Assembly: GCF_008795955.1 (NCBI RefSeq)
Contig: NZ_VMHN01000001.1
Span: 496,001 to 560,000, forward strand
Reading direction: 5' to 3'
Length of the DNA: 64,000 nucleotides
DNA from: Marinobacter denitrificans
GTDB lineage: Bacteria; Pseudomonadota; Gammaproteobacteria; Pseudomonadales; Oleiphilaceae
Shown here: one piece after another, positions 52,116 to 59,972 of the stretch
Layout: the number at the start of each line of letters is the position of its first letter
Position numbering within the stretch: the stretch's first letter is position 1
Notes under the pieces: generated by a model
Databases searched by the model: none
What the model was told of the DNA's origin: nothing
The model's input: only the letters and a program-made list of their open reading frames with translations
Translations under genes and position numbers: made by a program

Positions 52116-52589
52116 TCAGTCCTCTTCAATGGCCTTACGAACACCCTGCTCTGCCCCCTGCCAGGTCTCGGAGAGGTCGTCGAAGGCGTCGTTGAAACCG
52201 TCTTTCATAGACTCCCACGTAAAACCAGGACTGTCCTGCATACGCTGGTGCCATTCCGCCGCCCGAGCCCGCTCCCGTCGCAGCGCTGCCAGTGCGGTCT
52301 GCGCCTGAGCCCGAGATAACTCGTCAGCGGTCTCCCAATTCTCCTGAAGATGGTTGTCCAGTGTCGCTATGCGGTCTTCGATGGCAGCGAGAACGTCCTC
52401 AATGTCCGCCATCAATTGTTCCCGCCGGTCTGCGCTGAAATCCGCCAGCTCCTGATCGAGGCTCTGCATCTCCTTGCGCAAAGCTTCCACAGTTGCCTCG
52501 TCGCCATTCTCCGCCGCCTGCCCCTGGGCCAGGGGCAACACCATAGCCAGCAGTAGTGCACTGGCCTGTAATCGCAATGGGTATCGCAC
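52116..52589 (-). CDS. Periplasmic coiled-coil protein, hypothetical
   Basis: A 157-residue exported protein. Signal peptide 1-25 (ending G-Q-A-A). The mature part is almost wholly helical and charged, with heptad-like repeats (M-Q-S-L-D-Q-E-L-A-D-F, I-E-D-R-I-A-T-L-D-N-H-L, L-A-A-L-R-R-E-R-A-R). Family not recognised; it resembles small periplasmic coiled coils next to channels or transporters. It precedes the K+ channel on the same strand by 43 nt. Confidence 0.72.
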   Translation of the reverse strand: MRYPLRLQASALLLAMVLPLAQGQAAENGDEATVEALRKEMQSLDQELADFSADRREQLMADIEDVLAAIEDRIATLDNHLQENWETADELSRAQAQTALAALRRERARAAEWHQRMQDSPGFTWESMKDGFNDAFDDLSETWQGAEQGVRKAIEED

Positions 52590-52766
52590 GGTCTGGTACC
52601 TCCTCTAGGGCTTAGATAAACAGTCTATACGATTAAACATACCGGAGGACCTTACCGCTTGGAAACCGTTGATATTTTCCTGGTATTGCTCTTGAAGCCC
52701 TCTCCGAACCCACGCGCATTAATGATATCGTTGGCTAACGGTACCAACATCTAGGGGGAGAGCAGT

Positions 52767-53228
52767 ATGGCAAGCCGAAAAAGCAGAATCCGCCACACTC
52801 TGGCGATCATCTTCGCTCTCCTTGCGTCAGGGGTTGGCTATCTTTGGCTGACCTTTGCCAGCCCCTTTGGCTATAACCCAACTATCGAGTTACCGGTGAT
52901 CGACGAAGATGCCACCTATTCCGTATTTGTTTACGGCACCCTGACGAAGCCCTGGGTGCGCTGGCTGGTAATGGGCCGTGCAGGCGAAGGTGAGCCCGCA
53001 AGCTTACCGGGCTTTAAAAAAGAGGAGCTGGATATCAAACCGGTTGCGGGAGCGGTTACGAAGGGGCAGGTCATCACGGTCGATGCCGATGAACTCAGAG
53101 CACTGGATCGCTACGAGCGGCTAGGCGTTCGCTATGAACGAAGGGAATTAACACTGAACAATGGCGAATCAGTCTGGGTTTACAGACTTATGGAGCCGCT
53201 CATACTGGAACTTGAAGGTGAGATCTAG
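52767..53228 (+). CDS. Gamma-glutamylcyclotransferase-like (AIG2) membrane-anchored protein
   Basis: A 153-residue protein with an N-terminal membrane anchor (~10-31) and a GGCT/AIG2-like barrel: V-F-V-Y-G-T-L-T-K (substrate loop), L-P-G-F, V-D-A-D-E-L-R-A-L-D-R-Y-E (acidic catalytic helix), S-V-W-V-Y. Members release 5-oxoproline from gamma-glutamyl or related amines. The anchor suggests a periplasmic domain. GGGGGAGAGC precedes the ATG. Substrate unknown. Confidence 0.8.
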   Translation: MASRKSRIRHTLAIIFALLASGVGYLWLTFASPFGYNPTIELPVIDEDATYSVFVYGTLTKPWVRWLVMGRAGEGEPASLPGFKKEELDIKPVAGAVTKGQVITVDADELRALDRYERLGVRYERRELTLNNGESVWVYRLMEPLILELEGEI

Positions 53229-53234
53229 ATATCG

Positions 53235-53720
53235 CTAGAAATACCCCAATAGCCTGCCAAGAATCAGCGCACTAACCCAGACCACCAGCGACACCAAGGC
53301 ACCTGACCTCACCGGCAAAGGCATGGAAGCAGTCATTGGGAGGCTCCGTATATCCCGGCGCTTGAACACCCGCCCCAGCATCAACGCATTTGACAGACCC
53401 AACAACACAAGCACGATTTTCGCCTGGAATAATGGCGATTCGGCATAGTCTGCGGCCGCTGTGGCAAATAAAAGCGCACCACATACAACCGCCACCCCCA
53501 AACCAATCGCCGATGTGATCCGAAGCACATCAACAAACATCATCACGGGGTAGTTGCGCCAGAGCCCCAGCAAACGCAGGTCCAGCGGCATAATGCCGCC
53601 TACCAACATCGCAACCCCGAAAATATGCCCGGCATTGACCAGTGGGTACATATATGTAGAGTTGCGCAGGGCTGAGACAAAGGCCAATTCTTCGATGGCA
53701 ACCAGCGCTTGCTCAATCAT
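53235..53720 (-). CDS. Four-helix membrane protein (DUF6644/DUF2214-like)
   Basis: A 161-residue inner-membrane protein with about four hydrophobic segments (I-F-G-V-A-M-L-V-G-G-I-M, I-T-S-A-I-G-L-G-V-A-V-V-C-G-A-L-L-F, I-V-L-V-L-L-G-L-S-N-A-L, S-L-V-V-W-V-S-A-L-I-L). The start S-T-Y-M-Y-P-L-V-N-A-G-H carries a His that could bind a metal or heme. The family name is tentative. It follows the broken DUF6152 gene by 8 nt. Confidence 0.65.
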   Translation of the reverse strand: MIEQALVAIEELAFVSALRNSTYMYPLVNAGHIFGVAMLVGGIMPLDLRLLGLWRNYPVMMFVDVLRITSAIGLGVAVVCGALLFATAAADYAESPLFQAKIVLVLLGLSNALMLGRVFKRRDIRSLPMTASMPLPVRSGALVSLVVWVSALILGRLLGYF

Positions 53721-53728
53721 CCCCGGGG

Positions 53729-54109
53729 TCAGGATGCACGGCCGGGGTACAAATCGTAGTCCTCCCCGTCGATCACAACTCGCTCAGCCTTGACCAGCCG
53801 CTCGCCTTCTTTGGCGGAGCGATGGCCATGTACGGTAATCTCCTGGCCCTGGCTCAACATCTCTTTGCTGAGCCCGACACGGTCGTTACGCCAGGGCTGA
53901 CCCACTTACACAACCCATTCCTCGCCATCCACGCTGATCGTCACCTCACCATGGGGATTACCAAGGCGTACTGACTGGATGGTACCGGTGATCTCAAACT
54001 CCTCATCCGTTGCCCATGCCCAACCGTGATGAGCCTGAACGCCAGAGGCGGAGAGAAAAGCAGCAAGAACAGCAAAACCGAGCAGATAGGTAAAACGAAC
54101 GTGAGGCAT
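53729..54109 (-). pseudogene. DUF6152 gene interrupted by an in-frame stop
   Basis: The first part encodes a signal peptide and A-H-H-G-W-A-W...L-G-N-P-H-G-E-V-T-I, ending G-E-E-W-V-V and TAA (53908-53906). The same frame continues without a gap: V-G-Q-P-W-R-N-D-R-V-G-L..., V-H-G-H-R-S-A, D-L-Y-P-G-R and a stop at 53731-53729. Both parts fit one DUF6152 domain, where homologues have Glu at the TAA, so a single G-to-T change is likely. The ATG at 54109 has GAGGA 6 nt ahead. A periplasmic protein, possibly metal-binding through H-H. Confidence 0.85.
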
Positions 54110-54221
54110 ATCCAATCCTCTTGTCGCGGGTTTGTCAGGGTAATCGAACCGCAAGTTCCACAGCTCAGTTCATTCGACAGTGGGAATGCAGAGAAATTCC
54201 CGGCGGGCCACTCGAGCCCAC

Positions 54222-55103
54222 CTATAAGGCATCAAGCTTTTGAAACTCCCTGTTTCGCTTGGCTATTTTCTTGCTGCTTGCACGACCGCGACTGAGCAGG
54301 CTTCGATGTGATGAAAACAATAAATTAAGCATGACTCTCCTGCCGCTGCCGAAGTGTCGGCGATGGAAAGCCTCAGTGTTCTCAAAAAATAGTGTTCCAG
54401 CAGGGCCCGTAATATTTTTTATAGAGCCACCAAAACGGTTTTCTGCCTCAGCCAGGGTTATTGAGCCTCGCAGTACATCCGCGATCTTGATGTCGCGATG
54501 ACTCCCTTTCGCCACGATATGAAAGGAAGATTCTTCATCAACATCCGTAAGATAAACAAAGAGATTCAGGGATGCCCAGCCAGCATAGTCAAAATGAAAA
54601 GAGTTCTGTTTATGCTCTCTTGGGCTCTGTCCCGAGCGGGATACAAATAACGAGGATTCCAGGAGCACGGGTTCAGATTTTAAGTAGGCCCTTAGAATCT
54701 TTTTTATTCCCGGGTCCTGGGTTAAACGACGCACGTCCTCATTCACCTGATGAACCAGTTGATATTCTTCAGGGGGGAGCTGATCCGTTATTTTCCGTAA
54801 ACGACCGATCAGGTCCGCAGGCAACTGACCAAGCACCGCAACACTGTCCTGCCGGATTTCCTCTGCGATCAGCGTTGCATCAATATCCCCAAGTATTGAT
54901 TCTCCACTCTCATCGATTGAGTCAAGTGGCGGCCTGAGCTTCTGAATGGCATAAATAGGGCCTGCCCGCCAAGGAGCGAAGTGAAATAATTGCCGGATTT
55001 TGTGTAGGGTAGCCGATAGCTTGAGGCCATTTACGGCTCGCCTGACAAAGTTCAACGACGAAGCCAGACTATCCTCGCTGCCAACGCTAAATCTATAGCT
55101 CAT
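54222..55103 (-). CDS. Phytanoyl-CoA dioxygenase-like (PhyH) protein
   Basis: A 293-residue cytoplasmic protein with the iron triad of Fe(II)/2-oxoglutarate oxygenases: H170-x-D172 (S-F-H-F-D-Y-A-G) and H247 (E-A-F-H-R-R-H-F), with R256 as likely 2-oxoglutarate ligand. The core strand N-L-F-V-Y-L-T-D-V-D-E-E-S-S-F-H-I-V matches PhyH-type hydroxylases. Residues 1-120 are a helical extension. The ATG at 55103 (GAAGGGAG ahead) is preferred; the frame is open to 55145. The gene is AT-rich. Substrate unknown. Confidence 0.8.
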   Translation of the reverse strand: MSYRFSVGSEDSLASSLNFVRRAVNGLKLSATLHKIRQLFHFAPWRAGPIYAIQKLRPPLDSIDESGESILGDIDATLIAEEIRQDSVAVLGQLPADLIGRLRKITDQLPPEEYQLVHQVNEDVRRLTQDPGIKKILRAYLKSEPVLLESSLFVSRSGQSPREHKQNSFHFDYAGWASLNLFVYLTDVDEESSFHIVAKGSHRDIKIADVLRGSITLAEAENRFGGSIKNITGPAGTLFFENTEAFHRRHFGSGRRVMLNLLFSSHRSLLSRGRASSKKIAKRNREFQKLDAL

Positions 55104-55229
55104 AAGCTCCCTTCGCAAAAACATCCATCGATGCTTCCGTAGCATTTAACTACAAATACTAGACGATCTGATGAGTTTTACGAAGGTAAATTTGCCCGGG
55201 TTTTCCCCTTCTGCCCTCCAATTTCGCGG

Positions 55230-56177
55230 CTAAAGCCTGAGAATCCCCTTACCCTGCTCATGTAACCAACGGCTCCAGTCCAGACTCAGCATGCTTACCC
55301 CGCCGATATAATTATCATCCACCAGGTAATACGCCAGGGTTCGGTCGCCCCGGTTAAAGTTATGCATCAGCCGCACCACAAAGTTACGGCGCGTGGGTTG
55401 AGAGAGCAGAAAACTAACGAACTGCCCCGACTGAGCCCGCAGGCTCCCGTGGCCAGACATTTCTGAATGGCGCCATTTACCGCTGGAGAGCTTCAGCAAC
55501 TGGTCAATGTCCGTTAAACGGCCCTGCTCACGGGCTTGAGCGACAAACCACCGGTTTTCCTCGTGACGTTCAAAATACAAACCCGAGTCATCACGCTCGA
55601 GCATCTCCATCTGCTCGGCAAGGCCCTCATTTAACCAGGCTGGCGCATAGGGAACGATGGTATCGACGACTGCGTGACTCACCTCGTGCTTGATCGTTTT
55701 AAAGGTGAGGCTTCTGTTTTCCCGCACGTAGACGGCTATCTGGTGCTCGGAGGGTATATACAGGCCGTAAGACGCAACCGCCATGCCTCGGTTATTGCGA
55801 ATCAGATATTGCTGGTAGTCAGCCCTGTCCTTGAAAAGCAGGATATTGACGGGCACCGTCCTGTACATGTCAAACGACATCACACGATCAAAGAACTCAT
55901 AGACATTGTTCACGCCGTCAACAATTTGCTGGTTTTCCTCGTCACTCAGCTCTACATCTACAACTTGAATGTCGATATCAAAACGCGACCATTTCGACGC
56001 GCCTGGCTTCACGTTCACCACTTCCTGCTCAAGGCTGTGGTCTTTCCGGTCGCTGAAATGAACCTTCCCGTTTTCATCAACCCATTTATAGATCTCGGCA
56101 TACCCCGGGTTTGCAACGATCATAAAGAGCGAACACACAAGGACTGGCTTTACGGCTTTCAGTAACTTCTTGATCAC
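55230..56177 (-). CDS. DUF4124-peptidase MA-like zinc metallopeptidase, secreted
   Basis: A 315-residue exported protein. Signal peptide 1-27 (ending G-Y-A). A DUF4124 motif opens the mature part (I-Y-K-W-V-D-E-N-G-K-V-H-F-S-D). The peptidase MA-like domain has H164-E-V-S-H168 and the downstream E184 in W-L-N-E-G-L-A-E, the gluzincin zinc set. It probably acts on periplasmic or cell-wall-linked proteins; the substrate is not known. Confidence 0.88.
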   Translation of the reverse strand: MIKKLLKAVKPVLVCSLFMIVANPGYAEIYKWVDENGKVHFSDRKDHSLEQEVVNVKPGASKWSRFDIDIQVVDVELSDEENQQIVDGVNNVYEFFDRVMSFDMYRTVPVNILLFKDRADYQQYLIRNNRGMAVASYGLYIPSEHQIAVYVRENRSLTFKTIKHEVSHAVVDTIVPYAPAWLNEGLAEQMEMLERDDSGLYFERHEENRWFVAQAREQGRLTDIDQLLKLSSGKWRHSEMSGHGSLRAQSGQFVSFLLSQPTRRNFVVRLMHNFNRGDRTLAYYLVDDNYIGGVSMLSLDWSRWLHEQGKGILRL

Positions 56178-56254
56178 TGCGCTTTACCCGGTGGAGAGAT
56201 GGTGTCGTTATTGCGTGTGCAGCCCGTGGCCACGCAGTCGCGATGAAGGCGCCC

Positions 56255-57928
56255 TCAGCCTGAGGGAGGTGGCATTTCCCCGCGAGCAATGTCGTGAGGG
56301 CTGGCTACCACCACCTCCCTCGGCCACCATTCCGGGTGGTTGTCACGGATGAATGCCAGCAACTTCTCACGGACATTCATTTCGGCCTCCCAGCCGGCAA
56401 AGGGCTCGGAGGTCATGAGGTAGAACGAAACCTTCTGGACCGTCTCGGTCTGCGCAGTGACAAAGCACGAGAGCTTGTGGTGCTCGACGACGTTTTTTTC
56501 TGCCTCGGCGAACTCCTTGAATCTCTCCCTCAGGCATTCGATGTCGGCATTCAGATGAAGCGAGAGCTCTATCATCCTGTACATTTTGGCACTCTTGACC
56601 GACAAATTCTGGAAGGGCTTCGAGGTGAAGTACTGGACCGGTACCACCAAACGGCGTTCATCCCAGGTTCTCAAACGAATGAACGTATAAAAGATGCCTT
56701 CCACATAGCACCACTGCCCCTCGAAGACGATCAGGTCGCCAATCCGTATGGGCTTGGCGAGCGACACCTGAAATGAAGCGAGAATGTTGCCCAGCACCGC
56801 CTGACCGGCAATACCCAGCAGAACCGTCAGGATACTGGCCGATGCCAGGAGAGTGATGCCCAGCGTCTCGAAAAGCGTGATCTGCGACAATATGTAGATG
56901 ATGACCGCGACAACCGTCATCAGGATGATGCCTCGACGCAACGCATAGAGCGAGGTCAATAACTTGCGTTCATCCCGGTGTTTGGTGTCATCGATTTCTC
57001 CCACCAGATGTCGCTTTACCTTCAGCAGGAGGACGTCCACGAAACGCAGCGCGATCATACCTATGCCCCAGGCCAGGATGGCGATCAGCAGTATGCGAAA
57101 AGACGTGGTCGCCACGGCCGAGAAAGATACCACGGAATTGAGAAGGGTCCGGGCCACGAGCGTCATGGCCACTAGCGCCATGGGCAACCTGATCTCGCCA
57201 GCGAAGATGCTGGGTGAGCCGGAGGGCAGCCATCGAGCCACCAGGCCGACCAGGCGATGAACAAGCCAACCCACCAGGCCCACCCCCAGCAGGAAAATGG
57301 GAATAGCGATCCACTCCCAGATCTGGAGCCGCCCAAACGTTGACTTGAAACGCTGAGGCACTTGTTTCTCCAGCCAGGAGGGGCCGTATTCCTCATAAAG
57401 CAGAGGGAGGGAGGTCAGGCTTTCCGGCGTGATCAACCAGACGGGATTCTCTTCACCCACCCGGTATCGGGCCAGACGAATATCATAGGACTGCTCTTCG
57501 GCACGGAGTGATGCGAGTTTGAGATTGCGTCGTGGTTGCCCTGCCCGGGGATGGTTCCCCGACGGATCGACAATGGCGGCATCCTGCCGGCCGGACAAGT
57601 CGGAGGTATCGATCCACTCGCCGCGCCTGAGAACGGCGGCAAGTTGCCGGGCTAACTCGCTCCCCTTCTCGCGCTGTTCTGCGGCACTTAGGTCAGAAAG
57701 GTTGAGAAGGTGCGCCGCCGCCTCGAAGTCCTGCTGCCTGGTGAGCTGGAGAAAACTGCGGACCGACTCGCGCGGCGTCTGCCGCTGGACCTCCTCGGGG
57801 GGTTCATCGAGCCCGGTATTCAACGAATCGATGGTAAACCATCGCATCTCTTCGTCTTCCGTCTGCGCCACGCACAGGTTGGAAAACACGAGAGCAACGA
57901 ACAGCCACCCTATCAGATATTTTTTCAT
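56255..57928 (-). CDS. MscS family mechanosensitive channel
   Basis: A 557-residue membrane protein. Signal-like N-terminus, a periplasmic domain (~25-185), then five or so membrane helices (~190-380) and the MscS core: pore helix I-T-L-L-A-S-A-S-I-L-T-V-L-L-G-I-A-G-Q-A-V-L-G-N-I and beta-domain K-P-I-R-I-G-D-L-I. It releases solutes under osmotic downshock by family, though large MscS members can be more specialised. The ATG at 57928 with AGGA ahead is preferred. Confidence 0.9.
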   Translation of the reverse strand: MKKYLIGWLFVALVFSNLCVAQTEDEEMRWFTIDSLNTGLDEPPEEVQRQTPRESVRSFLQLTRQQDFEAAAHLLNLSDLSAAEQREKGSELARQLAAVLRRGEWIDTSDLSGRQDAAIVDPSGNHPRAGQPRRNLKLASLRAEEQSYDIRLARYRVGEENPVWLITPESLTSLPLLYEEYGPSWLEKQVPQRFKSTFGRLQIWEWIAIPIFLLGVGLVGWLVHRLVGLVARWLPSGSPSIFAGEIRLPMALVAMTLVARTLLNSVVSFSAVATTSFRILLIAILAWGIGMIALRFVDVLLLKVKRHLVGEIDDTKHRDERKLLTSLYALRRGIILMTVVAVIIYILSQITLFETLGITLLASASILTVLLGIAGQAVLGNILASFQVSLAKPIRIGDLIVFEGQWCYVEGIFYTFIRLRTWDERRLVVPVQYFTSKPFQNLSVKSAKMYRMIELSLHLNADIECLRERFKEFAEAEKNVVEHHKLSCFVTAQTETVQKVSFYLMTSEPFAGWEAEMNVREKLLAFIRDNHPEWWPREVVVASPHDIARGEMPPPSG

Positions 57929-58011
57929 TCGCGTCCTATCGGCATTGAGGTGCATCCATTGTCTATATCACTATAGAAGAAAGAAAACGCCGGGGAAAAA
58001 CCGGGGCGGAT

Positions 58012-59796
58012 CTATTTACACGCCTTGCGATAGCCCCCCTGATAGTCGAAGATCCGCTCCTGAACCTGCCAATAGTGCTTCTGCTTGCGGGCAATCACAA
58101 AATCCGGCGCCGACAAGAAGCCCTGCATCTCAAACACCTCATCCGCGGTGCTGAACGCTTTCGGGGCCTGACTATTGGCGAAACGACGCCCAAACAGTTG
58201 GTTAAAGACGTTGCGCTGGCCCGGCTTACTGAAATCAAAAGACTCGCTGAGCTCCTCCCCATCCTCACCGTGATAGGTGAGCCTCAGTTTTGTGCCATCA
58301 GCAGCTAACGTAATCCCGGCGCAGCGGATTACCATGGCATCCTTGAGTTTCAGCGCATCTCGCAGCTGATCATCCGGGTCAATGATGGCTTTGTGGCACT
58401 GCCCACAGTTACGGGCCGCAATATCATTCTCGCCACCGCAGTGCGGGCACTCCTTGAAACGGAAACGGTAATCGCACTGCTGAGGGCGCCCTTTCTGCAC
58501 GGAAAACTCCTCGCCTTCTTCAGGTTCGAGTAGCCCCTGACAACGGCGCCCGTAGTGCTCGATAACACGGCCTTCGCTGTCGGTTTTGCCCCAGAAGATG
58601 TTGGCAAAACCACAGCCCGGGCAGAATACCTGTACAGGCTCACTATCGGGGTCGGGTTTCGGTTCCCCTACCTCCGGATGGTGCAGATTCACATGGTTGC
58701 CCGCGTAATCAATCACCAGGCAGTCCTGTTTGCCATCGTCCAGACGAAGACCACGGCCCACGATCTGCTGATACAGGCTGACCGACTGGGTAGGCCGAAG
58801 AATGGCGATAAAGTCCACATGGGGCGCATCGAAGCCGGTGGTAAGCACGGACACGTTCACCAGATACTTCAACTGCCGCTGCTTGAAGCGCTGAATCAGC
58901 AGATCCCGATCCTTCAGATCGGTCGCGCCGGTTACCAGGGCGGTTTGGTCCTCCGGCAAATAGCCGGAGACCTCCCGCGCATGCTCCACCGTTGCCGCAA
59001 AGATCATTACCCCCTTGCGCTCATCAGCCAGCTCTATCACCTGTTCAATGATGGCACGGGTCACACGTTTATGTTTGCTCAGCAGCTGGTTGACGTCTTT
59101 CTCGGCGTATTCGCCAAAGCGATCCTGAGGCAGCGCGGAGAAATCGTATTGCGCCACCGCCGCGTTTACCAACTCAGGCCTGGTGAGATAGCCCCGATTG
59201 ATCATGTAGCTCAACGGCAGTTCATAAATGCAGTGCTGAAAGGGCTTGCCGTGCTCTTCACTCTCATCACTACCGCCACGAACAAAGCCCCGGTAGTGAT
59301 AGCGATAGATCCAGCCCATGGCCAGACGATAGGGTGTGGCAGTCAGCCCAAGCAATTTGAGGGAGTCGTTCTGTTGCCGCAGCAACTCGATGATCCTTTG
59401 ATACTGACTGGTATCCTCACCGCTGACCCGATGGCACTCATCGATGACGACCAACGAGTATTCATCCCTGAACTGATTCAGATTCGCCGCTACGGATTGG
59501 ACACTAGCAAAGGTTACCTGATGCCGGTTTTCCTTACGCTTCAGCCCGGCGGAGAAGATGCCGCCCGTTAACCCATAACTCTGGTATTTGGCGTGATTCT
59601 GCTCCACAAGCTCTTTTACGTGGGTCAGTACCAGAATCTTCCGGCGGGCAAGGCGGGCCAGCTCGGCAATGACCAGGCTTTTACCGGCACCGGTTGGCAG
59701 CACGATAACGGCAGACTCATCGGATTGGCGAAAATGCCTTAACGTGGCATCCACCGCTTCCTGCTGGTATGGCCGCAGCGTGAAAGGCGCATTCAT
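58012..59796 (-). CDS. radD: RadD-type superfamily 2 helicase
   Basis: A 594-residue helicase. Walker A L-P-T-G-A-G-K-S (33-40), Walker B D-E-C-H, motif III T-A-T-P-Y-R, motif [10 protein letters not shown]. The C-terminal part has zinc-binding Cys groups (C-P-G-C-G, C-P-H-C-G, C-G-Q-C) and a RadD-type tail. E. coli RadD (YejH) helps in double-strand-break repair and RecA-mediated recombination. Length agrees with RadD. It stands alone. Confidence 0.92.
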   Translation of the reverse strand: MNAPFTLRPYQQEAVDATLRHFRQSDESAVIVLPTGAGKSLVIAELARLARRKILVLTHVKELVEQNHAKYQSYGLTGGIFSAGLKRKENRHQVTFASVQSVAANLNQFRDEYSLVVIDECHRVSGEDTSQYQRIIELLRQQNDSLKLLGLTATPYRLAMGWIYRYHYRGFVRGGSDESEEHGKPFQHCIYELPLSYMINRGYLTRPELVNAAVAQYDFSALPQDRFGEYAEKDVNQLLSKHKRVTRAIIEQVIELADERKGVMIFAATVEHAREVSGYLPEDQTALVTGATDLKDRDLLIQRFKQRQLKYLVNVSVLTTGFDAPHVDFIAILRPTQSVSLYQQIVGRGLRLDDGKQDCLVIDYAGNHVNLHHPEVGEPKPDPDSEPVQVFCPGCGFANIFWGKTDSEGRVIEHYGRRCQGLLEPEEGEEFSVQKGRPQQCDYRFRFKECPHCGGENDIAARNCGQCHKAIIDPDDQLRDALKLKDAMVIRCAGITLAADGTKLRLTYHGEDGEELSESFDFSKPGQRNVFNQLFGRRFANSQAPKAFSTADEVFEMQGFLSAPDFVIARKQKHYWQVQERIFDYQGGYRKACK

Positions 59797-59972
59797 TTTG
59801 TAGGGCTCAACCGTTATCAGTAAGCAAAGGCGGCCATGATAACAAATACTGGCGGGATGACTGCTTCGCCGGAAGACTCAGTGCAACAGCTCAGGCTCCC
59901 ATTACGTTTACGCTTTAGTGGTATATTAAAGGCGACGGCAAGGATTTGGCCGGCCCCTTTCAGGACTGATTT

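Noticed and set aside
56978..57260. Small plus-strand ORFs within 56.9-57.3 kb
   Set aside because: They are antisense to conserved MscS coding sequence.
57985..58010. CCGGGG-AAAAA-CCGGGG near the RadD stop
   Set aside because: It is a direct, not an inverted, repeat and cannot form a good hairpin.
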